Both the position numbers and the translations under genes were made by a program. The notes under the pieces are model-generated. The model worked only from the letters and a program-made list of their open reading frames with translations. It did no database searches and had not been told where the DNA came from. This document shows, piece after piece, positions 17,386 through 27,124 of a stretch of 64,000 bases of DNA. The first letter of the stretch is position 1, and every line of letters begins with the position of its first letter. This DNA is from Paenalcaligenes sp052103955 (lineage in GTDB: Bacteria > Pseudomonadota > Gammaproteobacteria > Burkholderiales > Burkholderiaceae_B): positions 1 through 64,000 of the forward strand of contig JBQELO010000019.1 in NCBI GenBank assembly GCA_052103955.1, read 5' to 3'.

Positions 17386-18210
17386 ATGACAACAACACGA
17401 GTCGCACTGGTTCAAGTCGATAGTGGACGGGATCGTGAGACCAATTTGGCCGAGCTAGAACGCTGGGTATTGGCTGCTGCCAACGATGGTGCGAAGCTAA
17501 TCATCACACCAGAGTACAGTGATGTGCGCGGGGATAAAGAGTGGGTAAGTGCACACGCAACCCCCATTCCTGGCATGGTAACCGAGCGTTTTTCTGCGTT
17601 GGCACGTCAAACTGGTGCATGGATACAGTTGGGATCTATGCATGAAAAAGGGGCTGATGGTCAACGTTTGGGTAACACCAGTGTGGTGTTTTCTCCAGAT
17701 GGCGAGATTGCGGCTACGTACCGCAAAATTCATTTGTACGATGCTGTGGTAAATGGCGTTACCTACCGCGAATCTGATGAGTTCTGTCATGGCGGACACT
17801 TACAAAACGTACAAATTGGCGACCTAAATCTAGGTCTAAGCATTTGCTACGATATGCGTTTTGCCGAGCTATTCCGTACTTTACGTGCCCGCGGTGCGAA
17901 TGTGTTGGTGGTACCTGCTGCGTTTAATGTGCATACTGGCAGAGATCACTGGGAAGTGTTGTTGCGTGCGCGTGCTATTGAAAACCAGTGTTATGTATTG
18001 GCCGCAGCGCAAATCGGCGGGCCAGGCCCAGCAATGCCATGTTTGGGCCGTAGCATGATTATTGATCCTTGGGGTACGGTGCTAGCATGCATGCCAGATC
18101 AGGCCGGCTACATCTGCGCTGATCTAGACCCTGCTCGCGTAGCGCGGATGCGTGAATCGCTACCGGCGTGGGATCATCGCCGTGGTGATTTGTACCCTAT
18201 ACCGCAGTAA
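17386..18210 (+). CDS. Carbon-nitrogen hydrolase (nitrilase superfamily amidase)
   Basis: A 274-residue cytoplasmic amidase. The catalytic triad is readable: Glu43 (TPEYSD), Lys114 (YRKIHLYD) and Cys154 (ICYDMRF). This set is typical of omega-amidase/Nit-type enzymes that hydrolyse small amides. AAGGA precedes the ATG. It is the fourth gene of the D-aminoacylase operon, 65 bases after the serine hydrolase. It probably removes an amide nitrogen from an intermediate of the same pathway. Confidence 0.88.
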   Translation: MTTTRVALVQVDSGRDRETNLAELERWVLAAANDGAKLIITPEYSDVRGDKEWVSAHATPIPGMVTERFSALARQTGAWIQLGSMHEKGADGQRLGNTSVVFSPDGEIAATYRKIHLYDAVVNGVTYRESDEFCHGGHLQNVQIGDLNLGLSICYDMRFAELFRTLRARGANVLVVPAAFNVHTGRDHWEVLLRARAIENQCYVLAAAQIGGPGPAMPCLGRSMIIDPWGTVLACMPDQAGYICADLDPARVARMRESLPAWDHRRGDLYPIPQ

Positions 18211-18230
18211 ACAGGAAGTGGAGTAAACGG

Positions 18231-19046
18231 ATGACTGAAGCAACCAAAGCAGTTTTTGAGTTTCATGCTGGGACAGCCCCGTTGCTGATTTCCATGCCAC
18301 ACGTAGGAACGCATGTGCCTGCCGAGGTATTGGAACGCATGAGTCCCGCCGCCCGCCAGTTGCAAGACACTGATTGGCACCTACCTCGTTTATACGAGTG
18401 CGCGCGTGACTTAGGGGCTTCGATTCTGATCGCCAATTACTCCCGTTATGTGGTGGACCAAAACCGCCCACCCGATAACGCCAGTTTGTATCCAGGGCAA
18501 AGCGTAACCGGCTTATGCCCGTTGGATACCTTTGGTGATGAGCCTATTTATCAAGCCGGTGCTGAACCGGACGATGCCGAAGTGGCTGCTAGGCGCGAGG
18601 CGATTTGGCGCCCTTATCACCAACAATTGCAGCAAGAACTTGAGCGTTTGCATGCCCAGTTTGGTCGTGTAGTGCTGTGGGATGCGCATTCAATACGCTC
18701 TATAGTGCCCCGGTTTTTTGATGGCAAATTGCCAGATTTAAACTTTGGTACGGCAGATGGTGCTAGTTGTGATCCAGAATTGGCACAGCGCTTACTGAAG
18801 GTAGCGCAACACGACGAACGCTATAGCAGCGTTCTGAATGGTCGCTTCAAAGGTGGGTATATCACCCGCAATTATGGCAATCCTGCTAGAAACATCCATG
18901 CGGTACAGCTGGAGATGGCGCAGTGTTGTTATATGGAAGAAAAATGGCCATTTGAGTATCAAGAAGAAGTTGCCAAGAATGTGCAGCCCTTAATCAAGTC
19001 ACTGTTGAGCGAAGCGCTAGCCTTTGCGCGTGATAAGCACGATTAA
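18231..19046 (+). CDS. N-formylglutamate amidohydrolase family protein
   Basis: A 271-residue protein of the HutG-type N-formylglutamate deformylase family, metal-dependent hydrolases that release formate and glutamate. Family motifs are ISMPHVGTHVP near residue 22, DTDWH near 45, VVDQNRPP near 76 and LWDAHSIRS near 147. GGAG precedes the ATG, 20 bases after the previous stop. It is the last gene before a terminator. No histidine-degradation (hut) genes are adjacent, so its substrate here may be another N-acyl amino acid from the same pathway. Confidence 0.87.
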   Translation: MTEATKAVFEFHAGTAPLLISMPHVGTHVPAEVLERMSPAARQLQDTDWHLPRLYECARDLGASILIANYSRYVVDQNRPPDNASLYPGQSVTGLCPLDTFGDEPIYQAGAEPDDAEVAARREAIWRPYHQQLQQELERLHAQFGRVVLWDAHSIRSIVPRFFDGKLPDLNFGTADGASCDPELAQRLLKVAQHDERYSSVLNGRFKGGYITRNYGNPARNIHAVQLEMAQCCYMEEKWPFEYQEEVAKNVQPLIKSLLSEALAFARDKHD

Positions 19047-19070
19047 GCAATCCCTTGCCACAACAAGTTT

Positions 19071-19097
19071 GCACCCCGTTATGGGGTGCTTTTTTTT
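19071..19097 (+). terminator. Terminator of the D-aminoacylase operon
   Basis: Hairpin GCACCCC/GGGGTGC with loop GTTAT-like bases, followed by a run of eight T. It ends the five-gene operon 25 bases after the last stop. Confidence 0.93.
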
Positions 19098-19236
19098 GTG
19101 CTGCGGTAATGGGGTAGGGCGGTGTGTAAGGTATAAATGGTCTAGATATGATTCAAAAAGTGGTAGACCTAAGCAGACCATTTTGCCGCTATAAAAGAAG
19201 CTCTGATTTTTATTCTTTTAGCTGCTGGAGCCACGC

Positions 19237-20433
19237 ATGTCGTCCACGACGAATTCTTCCTCTTTTTCTTGGCGTGACTGGGTACACCCCATAGTCGCTG
19301 GATTGATCTCTGTATTGGTGAACTATGGGGGCACCTTTATTTTGGTATTTCAAGCAGCTAAGGTAGCCGGTCTAAGCCCAGCGCTTACGGCGTCGTGGGT
19401 GTGGTCGGTTTCTATTGGTGTAGGGGTAACAGGCTTGGTATTAAGCTGGCGTACCAAAGTACCCGTAATTACTGCATGGTCCACCCCCGCTGCCGCATTT
19501 TTAGTAACGGCGTTAGCTACTACGCCTTACGAGCAAGCGGTAGGGGCTTATGTGATCTCAGCGTTGCTGTTTGTGCTGTTAGGGTTATCGGGGTGGTTTG
19601 AGCGCTTAATACGGTGGATTCCGCCTGGCATTGCGGCAGGGTTGTTAGCGGGCATCTTATTGCAGTTTGGTATACAAGCCTTTGGGGGCATGAGCGTGGA
19701 CCCCTGGCTGGTAGGTACCTTGATAGCTGCTTACATCGTTCTAAAACGCTTTACAGCACGCTATGCCGTCGTTGGATTATTAGTGTTGGGCTTGGTGTTG
19801 TTGTTTGTGCTGGATAGGGTAGCGCTACACGGGGTGAGTCTGCAATTTGCGACGCCTGTATTTACCATGCCTGCTTTTTCGTGGAATGCGTTGTTGAGTG
19901 TTGCGTTGCCACTGTTTTTGATTACGCTAACAGGCCAGTACATGCCGGGCATGTTGGTGCTGCGTAATGATGGTTACCATACGAATGCCAGCCCTATTGT
20001 GAGTCTAACGGGGCTGGGGTCGCTTGTCATGGCACCTTTTGGTTCACATGCGTTTAATTTGGCGGCGATTACTGCTGCTATTTGTACTGGGCCGGAAGCC
20101 CATGAGAACCCTTCTAAACGCTGGATAGCAGGTGTGGCAGCAGGGGTGTTTTATATTTTGGTGGGGGTGTTTGGGGTGACCTTGGCAGCGGTTTTTATGG
20201 CCTTGCCGGCAACCTTTATCACCACCTTGGCGGGCTTAGCCTTGTTAGGCACCATTGGTGGTAGCTTAGCCAGTGCATTGGCCGAGGCTAAAACGCGTGA
20301 AGCATCGCTAATTACTTTTTTAGCTGCCGCCGCCAATATTCAGTTCTTGGGCATAGGGGGCGCTTTCTGGGGATTGGTAATAGGGTTGTGCGCGCATGTG
20401 GCGTTGCATGTACCGTTTCCCCGCAGTCGCTAA
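19237..20433 (+). CDS. benE: Benzoate/H+ symporter, BenE family
   Basis: A 398-residue, 11-12-helix inner-membrane carrier. It matches the BenE family throughout, with VITAWSTPAAAFL near residue 80, PGIAAGLLAGILLQFG near 130, the long FLITLTGQYMPGM block near 230 and the PFGSHAFNLAAITAAIC block near 270. GGAG lies eight bases before the ATG. No benzoate catabolic genes are nearby, so the physiological substrate (an aromatic acid) is inferred from the family. Confidence 0.88.
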   Translation: MSSTTNSSSFSWRDWVHPIVAGLISVLVNYGGTFILVFQAAKVAGLSPALTASWVWSVSIGVGVTGLVLSWRTKVPVITAWSTPAAAFLVTALATTPYEQAVGAYVISALLFVLLGLSGWFERLIRWIPPGIAAGLLAGILLQFGIQAFGGMSVDPWLVGTLIAAYIVLKRFTARYAVVGLLVLGLVLLFVLDRVALHGVSLQFATPVFTMPAFSWNALLSVALPLFLITLTGQYMPGMLVLRNDGYHTNASPIVSLTGLGSLVMAPFGSHAFNLAAITAAICTGPEAHENPSKRWIAGVAAGVFYILVGVFGVTLAAVFMALPATFITTLAGLALLGTIGGSLASALAEAKTREASLITFLAAAANIQFLGIGGAFWGLVIGLCAHVALHVPFPRSR

Positions 20434-20466
20434 GCCATAACAGTGTTTGAGTAGGTGTGTAAGCAC

Positions 20467-20500
20467 AAAAAATCCCATCATGCCGTACGTGCATGATGGG
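20467..20500 (-). terminator. Terminator of the AEC carrier gene
   Basis: Ten-base arms CCCATCATGC/GCATGATGGG; on the minus strand they are followed by six T (20472-20467). It ends the convergent AEC-family transcript. The plus side has no T run, so BenE transcripts may rely on the same stem only weakly. Confidence 0.87.
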
Positions 20501-20526
20501 AGAGGATGAAAGAGTTTAAATAGCGT

Positions 20527-21456
20527 TTAGGGGTAGAAAGTAGAAACTAAGGCTAAACCCGCTGGAATTGAAATTAGGGCACAAAGGGTACTAATTACCA
20601 CGGTTGAGGCGGATTGATCCATATAAGCTTTATTGCCTACTGCTAAAGCAGGAACGGCGGTTGCGGTAGGAATAACCCCAATCAAAAATGCCGATGCTAA
20701 TAGTTCACCGCGTAATCCTAGGGCAATCCCTACGCCTAAAATTAAAAGAGCTTGAACGATGTTCTTTACAAATACGTTAAAGATAATTTCTTTGTTCAGG
20801 GAAAACTTGGATTTGGAAATAAACAGGCCCAGAAAGAACAGCGCTACGCCACCAGCCGTTTTACCCAGCTCGTTAATAGAGGAGCTTAGGATTTCTGGCA
20901 GACGCACACCGCATATCGCCAGTACCGCACCCAAGATAGGCAGTATCACTAGCGGTTGAGACACGGCTTTACCTAGGGCTTTCAATGGGCTTGAGCCCGC
21001 AGCGCCACCGCCTAACAGTGCCAAGGCTAAGGGCAGAATCAGAACGGTATAAATCAAGTTACCAATCACCATGGCGATCAAGCCTGATGAGCCCACAGCC
21101 GCGATCAGCACGGGTGGCCCGCAGTACGCCATATCAGGGAATGACACCGCTAGCGCCTGCATCGTGGCATCGGCTTTGTTGTGTTTGAACATCACCCTAC
21201 CTGCAACGTAGCCCAGTACATACGTAACAATTAATCCTACAGCTAAGGCTAAAGCGTAATCAACGTTCAGAATATTTTTGGGTGAAGAACTTAGCGCAGC
21301 TAAAAATAAAGCCAAGGGCAACGCGATTTTTACTACGTAGTCAGCAAAGGCTTGAGAATAATCTTGCTTGACGAAACCTGTTTTCCCGCATCCCCAACCA
21401 ACCGCTATGCCCAGAGTAATAGGGCCTAAGGCCTCCAAGATGGTGTGCACTAACAT
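20527..21456 (-). CDS. AEC-family (auxin efflux carrier-like) permease
   Basis: A 309-residue, 10-helix membrane protein of the AEC family, which includes malonate and other organic-acid carriers. Two inverted five-helix halves are visible, with ALPLALFLAAL near residue 47, SFPDMAYCGPPVL near 108 and VALFFLGLFISKS near 215. ATG 21456 is supported by GAGGA upstream. The 304-base gap before the divergent cupin gene is A+T-rich and probably holds both promoters; nothing else was seen in it. Confidence 0.83.
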   Translation of the reverse strand: MLVHTILEALGPITLGIAVGWGCGKTGFVKQDYSQAFADYVVKIALPLALFLAALSSSPKNILNVDYALALAVGLIVTYVLGYVAGRVMFKHNKADATMQALAVSFPDMAYCGPPVLIAAVGSSGLIAMVIGNLIYTVLILPLALALLGGGAAGSSPLKALGKAVSQPLVILPILGAVLAICGVRLPEILSSSINELGKTAGGVALFFLGLFISKSKFSLNKEIIFNVFVKNIVQALLILGVGIALGLRGELLASAFLIGVIPTATAVPALAVGNKAYMDQSASTVVISTLCALISIPAGLALVSTFYP

Positions 21457-21760
21457 GCTTTTATGTTCCTCTTTCAAACAATAATGTTAAATAAAGAAAA
21501 GAAATATTTATGCAATAAAAAAATGGATTTCTTTTTTAGCGGCCAGATAAAAATTATAACTTTTTGATTAGCGTAAAAATTAATACTTGATCATATTCCT
21601 CTGTTACTGGGTAAAACAATTGTAAAGAAGTATTTAATATGGGGTTAAGTAGTGGTTTTTCAGGATCCCACTAATGGGGTTTTGGTTTTATTTTTCATAA
21701 TTAGATTATGATTTGAATGGCACCAAAATCTGATGAAAAATTCAAGCTCAAGGGGAAAAG

Positions 21761-22147
21761 ATGATTCGTTGCGTAAGGCTCTCTACAGACGAGCAAGGTC
21801 AATCAAAAATCGAGGAAGGCTTCATAGATTTACCAGCCGGTGAGCGCGGTGATTTGGTGGGGGTGCCAACCAATGCGGTCAGTATTTCGTTTAGAGAAAC
21901 AACAGAGGGTGGAAGTTTTGACTGGCACACAGCACCGGCCCGCCAGTATGTGTTGACCTTAAGCGGCGTGCTGGAGTTCGAGACTCGCACGGGCGAGTGT
22001 TTTCAACTAAGTCCTGGTGATGTGCTGTTAGCAGAAGACACCGTAGGTGGCGGTCATAAGTGGCGTTTATTGAATAACGATCCTTGGCGTCGTGCGTACG
22101 TAATTTTGCCGTTGGGCGAAACCGTGCCGTTTGTTGCTGCCAAATAA
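21761..22147 (+). CDS. Small single-domain cupin protein
   Basis: A 128-residue cupin. The cupin core runs from about 40 to 115, with FDWHTAPARQYVLTLSGVLEFE as the first motif and GDVLLAEDTVGGGHKWRLL as the second. The metal site appears incomplete: the first motif has WHTAPARQYVL in place of a full HxHx(3-4)E. AAGGGG precedes the ATG. It lies 23 bases ahead of mqo and is probably cotranscribed. Its role is unknown; it may bind a small molecule or act as an epimerase-like protein. Confidence 0.75.
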   Translation: MIRCVRLSTDEQGQSKIEEGFIDLPAGERGDLVGVPTNAVSISFRETTEGGSFDWHTAPARQYVLTLSGVLEFETRTGECFQLSPGDVLLAEDTVGGGHKWRLLNNDPWRRAYVILPLGETVPFVAAK

Positions 22148-22170
22148 AAGTTTGTTGAACAGGAGTTGTT

Positions 22171-23673
22171 ATGACGAATCAACGTTTGCCTGCTAATGCC
22201 GATATCGTAATGATTGGTGCAGGCATTATGAGTGCCACGCTGGGGACACTGCTCAAAGAGCTGGAGCCCTCATTGAACATTGTGGTGTTGGAAGCTTTAG
22301 AAGACTGCGCACAAGAAAGCTCAGATGGCTGGAATAACGCGGGTACGGGCCACGCAGCCAACTGCGAAATGAATTACACGCCACAGCGGCCAGACGGCAG
22401 CGTGGACATTTCCAAAGCTTTGGAAGTGAATACCGAATTTGATTTATCGCGTCAGTTATGGACGTACTTGATACGCAAAGGGTCTATCCCTGATCCGCGT
22501 GCCTTTATCCACCCATGTCCGCACATGAGTTTTGTGTGGGGTGAGGATAACGTGAAGTACTTACGCGAGCGTTTTAAACAAATGTCCTCGCACCATTGCT
22601 ATCACGGCATGGAATACAGCGAAGATCCTAAACAGATTGCTGAATGGGTACCGTTGGTAATGGAAGGGCGTGACCCCAGCGAGCCTATTGCTGCCACGCG
22701 CATTATCACGGGCTCAGATGTGGACTACGGTGCGTTAACGCACATCTTGTTCAAAAGCCTATCGCAAGAACCAGGCGTGTCATTGAATTACTTAAGCCGT
22801 GTGCACGATTTGAAGCGTGCCACAGACGGCAAATGGCAGGTGGCAGTACGTGATGCTCACAGTGGTGAACAGCAGTCTGTTACGGCCAAGTTTGTGTTTA
22901 TCGGTGCAGGTGGTGGGGCATTGGAACTGCTGCAAAAATCCGGTATTCCCGAAGGTCACGGTTATGGTGGCTTCCCTGTAAGCGGTATTTGGTTGCGTTG
23001 TGATGTGGACGACGTCAGTGAACGTCATCACGCCAAAGTCTATGGTAAAGCGCCTCACGGTTCGCCACCCATGTCGGTCCCTCATTTGGATACCCGCATT
23101 ATTGGCGGCAAAAAATCCATTCTGTTTGGGCCTTATGCGGGTTTCTCTTCTCGCTTCTTAAAGCACGGCTCGTTGTTGGATTTGGCGAAGTCAGTGCGTC
23201 CAGGCAACGTCTTGCCCATGTTGGACGTGGCTAAAGATAACTGGCAGTTATGTGAATACTTGGTGTCGCAAGTACTGCAAAGCGAAGCCCACCAATTTGA
23301 GATGCTGCGCGAGTTCTACCCTAATGTACAGCCTCACCAATGGACCAAAGCCGTGGCGGGGCAGCGTGTACAAATCATTAAACCTACGCATCAGCATGGT
23401 GAAGGTGTACTGGAGTTTGGTACCGAGCTGATCACGGCGCAGGATTGTTCTATTGCAGCCTTGCTGGGCGCATCGCCTGGCGCGTCTACAGCCGCTTTCA
23501 TTTCACTGGAAATTTTGCAGAAGTGTTTCGCCGACAAGCTTACACCTGATGCATGGCTGAATAAGCTGAAAAACATTATTCCTACTTACGGTATAGACCT
23601 GAAAGTAGACGCCGATGCGTGCAAGGCTATCCGTGCTGAAACAGCCGCTGTATTGAAACTGGAAAATATTTAA
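22171..23673 (+). CDS. mqo: Malate:quinone oxidoreductase
   Basis: A 500-residue peripheral membrane flavoprotein that oxidises malate to oxaloacetate and passes electrons to quinone. The N-terminal FAD-binding motif is IGAGIMSATLG (about 12-22), followed by the Mqo signature SSDGWNNAGTGHAANCEMNYTP (about 50-70). The length is usual for the family. GGAG precedes the ATG. It is followed 13 bases later by poxB and then cydABX, so a single block holds quinone-reducing and quinol-oxidising enzymes. Confidence 0.94.
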   Translation: MTNQRLPANADIVMIGAGIMSATLGTLLKELEPSLNIVVLEALEDCAQESSDGWNNAGTGHAANCEMNYTPQRPDGSVDISKALEVNTEFDLSRQLWTYLIRKGSIPDPRAFIHPCPHMSFVWGEDNVKYLRERFKQMSSHHCYHGMEYSEDPKQIAEWVPLVMEGRDPSEPIAATRIITGSDVDYGALTHILFKSLSQEPGVSLNYLSRVHDLKRATDGKWQVAVRDAHSGEQQSVTAKFVFIGAGGGALELLQKSGIPEGHGYGGFPVSGIWLRCDVDDVSERHHAKVYGKAPHGSPPMSVPHLDTRIIGGKKSILFGPYAGFSSRFLKHGSLLDLAKSVRPGNVLPMLDVAKDNWQLCEYLVSQVLQSEAHQFEMLREFYPNVQPHQWTKAVAGQRVQIIKPTHQHGEGVLEFGTELITAQDCSIAALLGASPGASTAAFISLEILQKCFADKLTPDAWLNKLKNIIPTYGIDLKVDADACKAIRAETAAVLKLENI

Positions 23674-23686
23674 GGAAAGCACCTCC

Positions 23687-25420
23687 ATGAAGATTAAAAA
23701 TGTAGCCGACTTGCTGACTGAAACCCTGATTGAAGCTGGGGTAAAGCGCATTTATGGTGTGGTGGGGGATAGCTTAAACGGGGTCACAGAGTCGTTGCGT
23801 CAACGCCCAGAGTTAGAGTGGGTGGGTGTGCGTCACGAAGAGGTGGCTGCCTTTGCTGCCAGCGGTGAATCGCAAGTTACTGGTGAGTTGGCTGTGTGCG
23901 CGGGTTCATGTGGCCCAGGTAACCTGCACTTAATCAATGGTCTGTTTGATGCACACCGTAGCCGTACCCCCGTATTGGCTATCGCGGCGCATATTCCCTC
24001 TGCTGAAATTGGCAGTGGGTATTTTCAAGAAACGCATCCGCAAAATCTGTTCCAAGAGTGCAGCCATTATTGTGAAATGGTGTCCGACCCTAAACAGTTG
24101 CCTTATGTGTTAGATAACGCTATTCGCGCTGCGGTAGGTCAGAAGGGCGTGGCTGTGATTGTGTTGCCTGGTGATGTGGCGCTGAAAGAGTCTCCCGTAA
24201 CGAGCGTGACACCACGCTTAGGCTTGCTACCACCCGAGCCTCAAGTGCAGCCTGCTGACGCCCAAATTGAGGCGTTGGCCGATTTGCTAAATAGTTCCGG
24301 CAAAGTAGCTCTGTTCACGGGGCGTGGTTGTGCAGGTGCACACGCCGAATTGCTGCAGTTGGCAGATGCCTTAAAGAGCCCCATGGTGCATGCCTTGGGT
24401 GGAAAAGAGCACGTAGAGTTCGATAATCCCTACGATGTGGGTATGACCGGGTTTATCGGTTTTTCGTCAGGGTATGCTGCTATGCATGCCTGCGACACGT
24501 TACTGATGCTAGGTACAGACTTCCCGTACAAGCAATTCTTACCTAGCCATGTCAAAGTGGTACAAGTCGATATTCGCCCTGAAAACTTAGGGCGCAGAGC
24601 GAAATTAGAGTTGGGTGTAGTAGGTGATGTGAAACTGACGATTCAGCGTTTACTGCCTAAGCTGAAGGCACGCACTGACAACAGTTTCTTGGATTCCGCA
24701 CGTAAACATTATCAGAAGGCCCGTGAAGGGTTGGATGAGTTGGCGCAACCGGGTAAGCAAGGCATTATTCACCCGCAGTACTTGGCACGTGTGCTGAGTG
24801 AAAAAGCATCAGACGATGCCATTTTCACCGCTGACGTGGGTACGGCAACGGTATGGGCTGCCCGTTATTTGAAAATGAACGGCAAGCGTCGACTGGTGGG
24901 TTCTTTGACACATGGTTCTATGGCTAATGCGATGCCCCAAGCGTTGGGTATTAAGCATGCGTTGCCAGAGCGCCAAGTGATTACGTTTTCTGGGGATGGT
25001 GGTTTGTCCATGCTGATGGGGGATTTAATCAGCCTGAAACAACACAATATCCCTGTGAAAGTAGTGGTTTTCAATAACGGTGTGTTGGGATTCGTAGCAC
25101 TGGAAATGAAAGCAGCTGGCTTTGTAAATACAGGGGTAGATCTGGACAACCCAGACTTTGCCGCTGTTGCTCGTGCCGTGGGTATCCATGGTGTGCGTGT
25201 TGAGCATCCTGATGATCTTCCCGCCGCCATCGAAGAAGTACTACAGCACGAGGGTCCTGCTTTGCTGGACGTAGTCACAGCAAAACAGGAATTGGTACTA
25301 CCTCCGACCATTGGCTTAGAGCAGGTTAAAGGATTTGGTCTGTGGGGGTTAAGGGCGGTGATGGATGGTCAAATGCACAATGTGATCGATTTGGCCAAAA
25401 CCAATCTGTTAGACCGCTAA
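23687..25420 (+). CDS. poxB: Pyruvate oxidase/ubiquinone-dependent pyruvate dehydrogenase
   Basis: A 577-residue thiamine-diphosphate flavoenzyme matching PoxB, which decarboxylates pyruvate to acetate and CO2 and reduces ubiquinone at the membrane. The catalytic Glu is in RHEEVAAFAA near residue 50, and the thiamine-diphosphate motif GDGGLSMLMGDL with distal NN lies near 430-460. AAGGA precedes the ATG. The C-terminal lipid-binding helix known from the E. coli enzyme is not obvious but may be the last 20 residues. It is cotranscribed with mqo by spacing. Confidence 0.92.
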   Translation: MKIKNVADLLTETLIEAGVKRIYGVVGDSLNGVTESLRQRPELEWVGVRHEEVAAFAASGESQVTGELAVCAGSCGPGNLHLINGLFDAHRSRTPVLAIAAHIPSAEIGSGYFQETHPQNLFQECSHYCEMVSDPKQLPYVLDNAIRAAVGQKGVAVIVLPGDVALKESPVTSVTPRLGLLPPEPQVQPADAQIEALADLLNSSGKVALFTGRGCAGAHAELLQLADALKSPMVHALGGKEHVEFDNPYDVGMTGFIGFSSGYAAMHACDTLLMLGTDFPYKQFLPSHVKVVQVDIRPENLGRRAKLELGVVGDVKLTIQRLLPKLKARTDNSFLDSARKHYQKAREGLDELAQPGKQGIIHPQYLARVLSEKASDDAIFTADVGTATVWAARYLKMNGKRRLVGSLTHGSMANAMPQALGIKHALPERQVITFSGDGGLSMLMGDLISLKQHNIPVKVVVFNNGVLGFVALEMKAAGFVNTGVDLDNPDFAAVARAVGIHGVRVEHPDDLPAAIEEVLQHEGPALLDVVTAKQELVLPPTIGLEQVKGFGLWGLRAVMDGQMHNVIDLAKTNLLDR

Positions 25421-25540
25421 TAATCAGGTGCCAGGCTAGTGTAGTTCTGCTGGTTTTTCTGTTCTGTCCCACGTCTTAGTTTGTGTAGGAATAGGTGTGG
25501 GTTCAGGATAAAACAGTTGGTTTTCACCTAGATAATTATT

Positions 25541-27109
25541 ATGGTAAATGAAACCGTCGTTGATCTGTCCCGCTTGCAGTTTGCGGCTACAGCACTTTAT
25601 CACTTCTTGTTTGTTCCTTTAACTCTTGGTCTGTCCATCTTGATCGCTGTAATGGAGACGGTATACGTCACCACTGGGCGTGAAGTGTACAGACGCATGA
25701 CACAGTTCTGGGCCAAGCTTTTCATGATCAACTTTGCGCTAGGTGTAGCAACAGGGTTGACCATGGAATTTCAGTTTGGGACGAACTGGTCGTTTTACTC
25801 CAGCTTTGTAGGGGATGCTTTTGGTACTCTACTTGCCGTAGAGGGCCTGATGGCGTTCTTTATGGAGTCCACCTTTATCGGTCTGATGGTATTGGGCTGG
25901 GATCGCATGTCTAAGGGCAAGCACTTGGTCGTAACCTATTTGGTTGCACTGGGTTCTAACCTGTCGGCATTGTGGATTCTGGTGGCCAATAGCTTTATGC
26001 AAAGCCCGTTGGGTGCAGAGTTCAACCCCATCACCATGCGTATGGAGCTGTCTAACTTCTCGGCCATGTTCTTTAATCCAGACGCACAAGCGAAGTTTGT
26101 GCATACGGTATTGGCAGGTTATGTAACGGCAGCAGTCTTCGTCTGTGGTGTGAGTGCGTTCTACATGCTGCGTAATAGGCACATGGATATCGCACGCCGC
26201 TCTTTCCGTATCGCCGCGCTGTTTGGCGTTTTAGGTACGGCAGGGGTGCTGACACTGGGTGATGCCTTGGGCTTGATTGGTGGCCATGCACAGCCTACCA
26301 AACTGGCTGCTATGGAAGCGCTTTGGAAAGAAGAGAAAGCGCCAATGCCATTTAATGCCATTGCCTTCCCTTCGCAAGACGAGCAGCGCAATATAGGCGA
26401 AGTGCAAATCCCCGCCTTACTTTCTATTCTAGTAACGCACTCCTTGGACGGTACAGTACCGGCCATCGATCAGCTAGAAGAGCAGGCTAAAGTGCGGATT
26501 CGTAATGGTATGCCTGCAGTAGAGGCAATGAAGGCCTTAAGCGAGAATCCACTCGATACCGCTGCGTTGGCTCAATTTGAGGCGCACAAAGCGGATATAG
26601 GCTATGGGTTATTGGTACAACGCTATGCGCCAGATGGTGATTTATCCTTAATCACCGACGAGGACATAGCTAAAGCAGCCAATGATACTATTCCTGAAGT
26701 ATGGGTGATTTTCTGGTCCTTCCGTATCATGGTGGCATTAGGCTTGTTGATGCTGGCGTATTTTGTAGGGGCATTGGTGCTAACACTGTCCAACAAAGTG
26801 CAAAACAATCGCTGGTTCCTACGCTGTTCAATATGGATGATTCCCGTACCATTCATCGCGTGTGAAATGGGGTGGATTGTGGCCGAGGTAGGTAGGCAGC
26901 CATGGACAGTGTATGAAATGCTGCCAACGTGGTTATCAGCCTCTACACATAGCGTCACATACATGGTCGTATCTTTGGTAGGTTTCCTGTTGTTCTATAC
27001 GATTTTCGCGCTGATCGAGATGTACTTGATGATCCGCAGTATTCGTAAAGGACCGGATGACGAGCCAGCGACTCCGGCTACCCAAACAACTGCCGCGACA
27101 GCGTCATAA
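25541..27109 (+). CDS. cydA: Cytochrome bd ubiquinol oxidase subunit I (long Q-loop)
   Basis: 522 residues, the same length as E. coli CydA. The haem b595 ligand is His21 (LYHFLFVPLT), and the GLTMEFQFGTNWSFYSSFVGD block near 70 is diagnostic. The periplasmic Q-loop is of the long type (about 250-380, including FPSQDEQRNIGEVQIP). It is an inner-membrane quinol oxidase using high-affinity oxygen reduction. The ribosome binding site is weak. It heads cydABX, 121 bases after poxB, where an own promoter is likely. Confidence 0.95.
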   Translation: MVNETVVDLSRLQFAATALYHFLFVPLTLGLSILIAVMETVYVTTGREVYRRMTQFWAKLFMINFALGVATGLTMEFQFGTNWSFYSSFVGDAFGTLLAVEGLMAFFMESTFIGLMVLGWDRMSKGKHLVVTYLVALGSNLSALWILVANSFMQSPLGAEFNPITMRMELSNFSAMFFNPDAQAKFVHTVLAGYVTAAVFVCGVSAFYMLRNRHMDIARRSFRIAALFGVLGTAGVLTLGDALGLIGGHAQPTKLAAMEALWKEEKAPMPFNAIAFPSQDEQRNIGEVQIPALLSILVTHSLDGTVPAIDQLEEQAKVRIRNGMPAVEAMKALSENPLDTAALAQFEAHKADIGYGLLVQRYAPDGDLSLITDEDIAKAANDTIPEVWVIFWSFRIMVALGLLMLAYFVGALVLTLSNKVQNNRWFLRCSIWMIPVPFIACEMGWIVAEVGRQPWTVYEMLPTWLSASTHSVTYMVVSLVGFLLFYTIFALIEMYLMIRSIRKGPDDEPATPATQTTAATAS

Positions 27110-27124
27110 TTTAGGGAGTCAACC

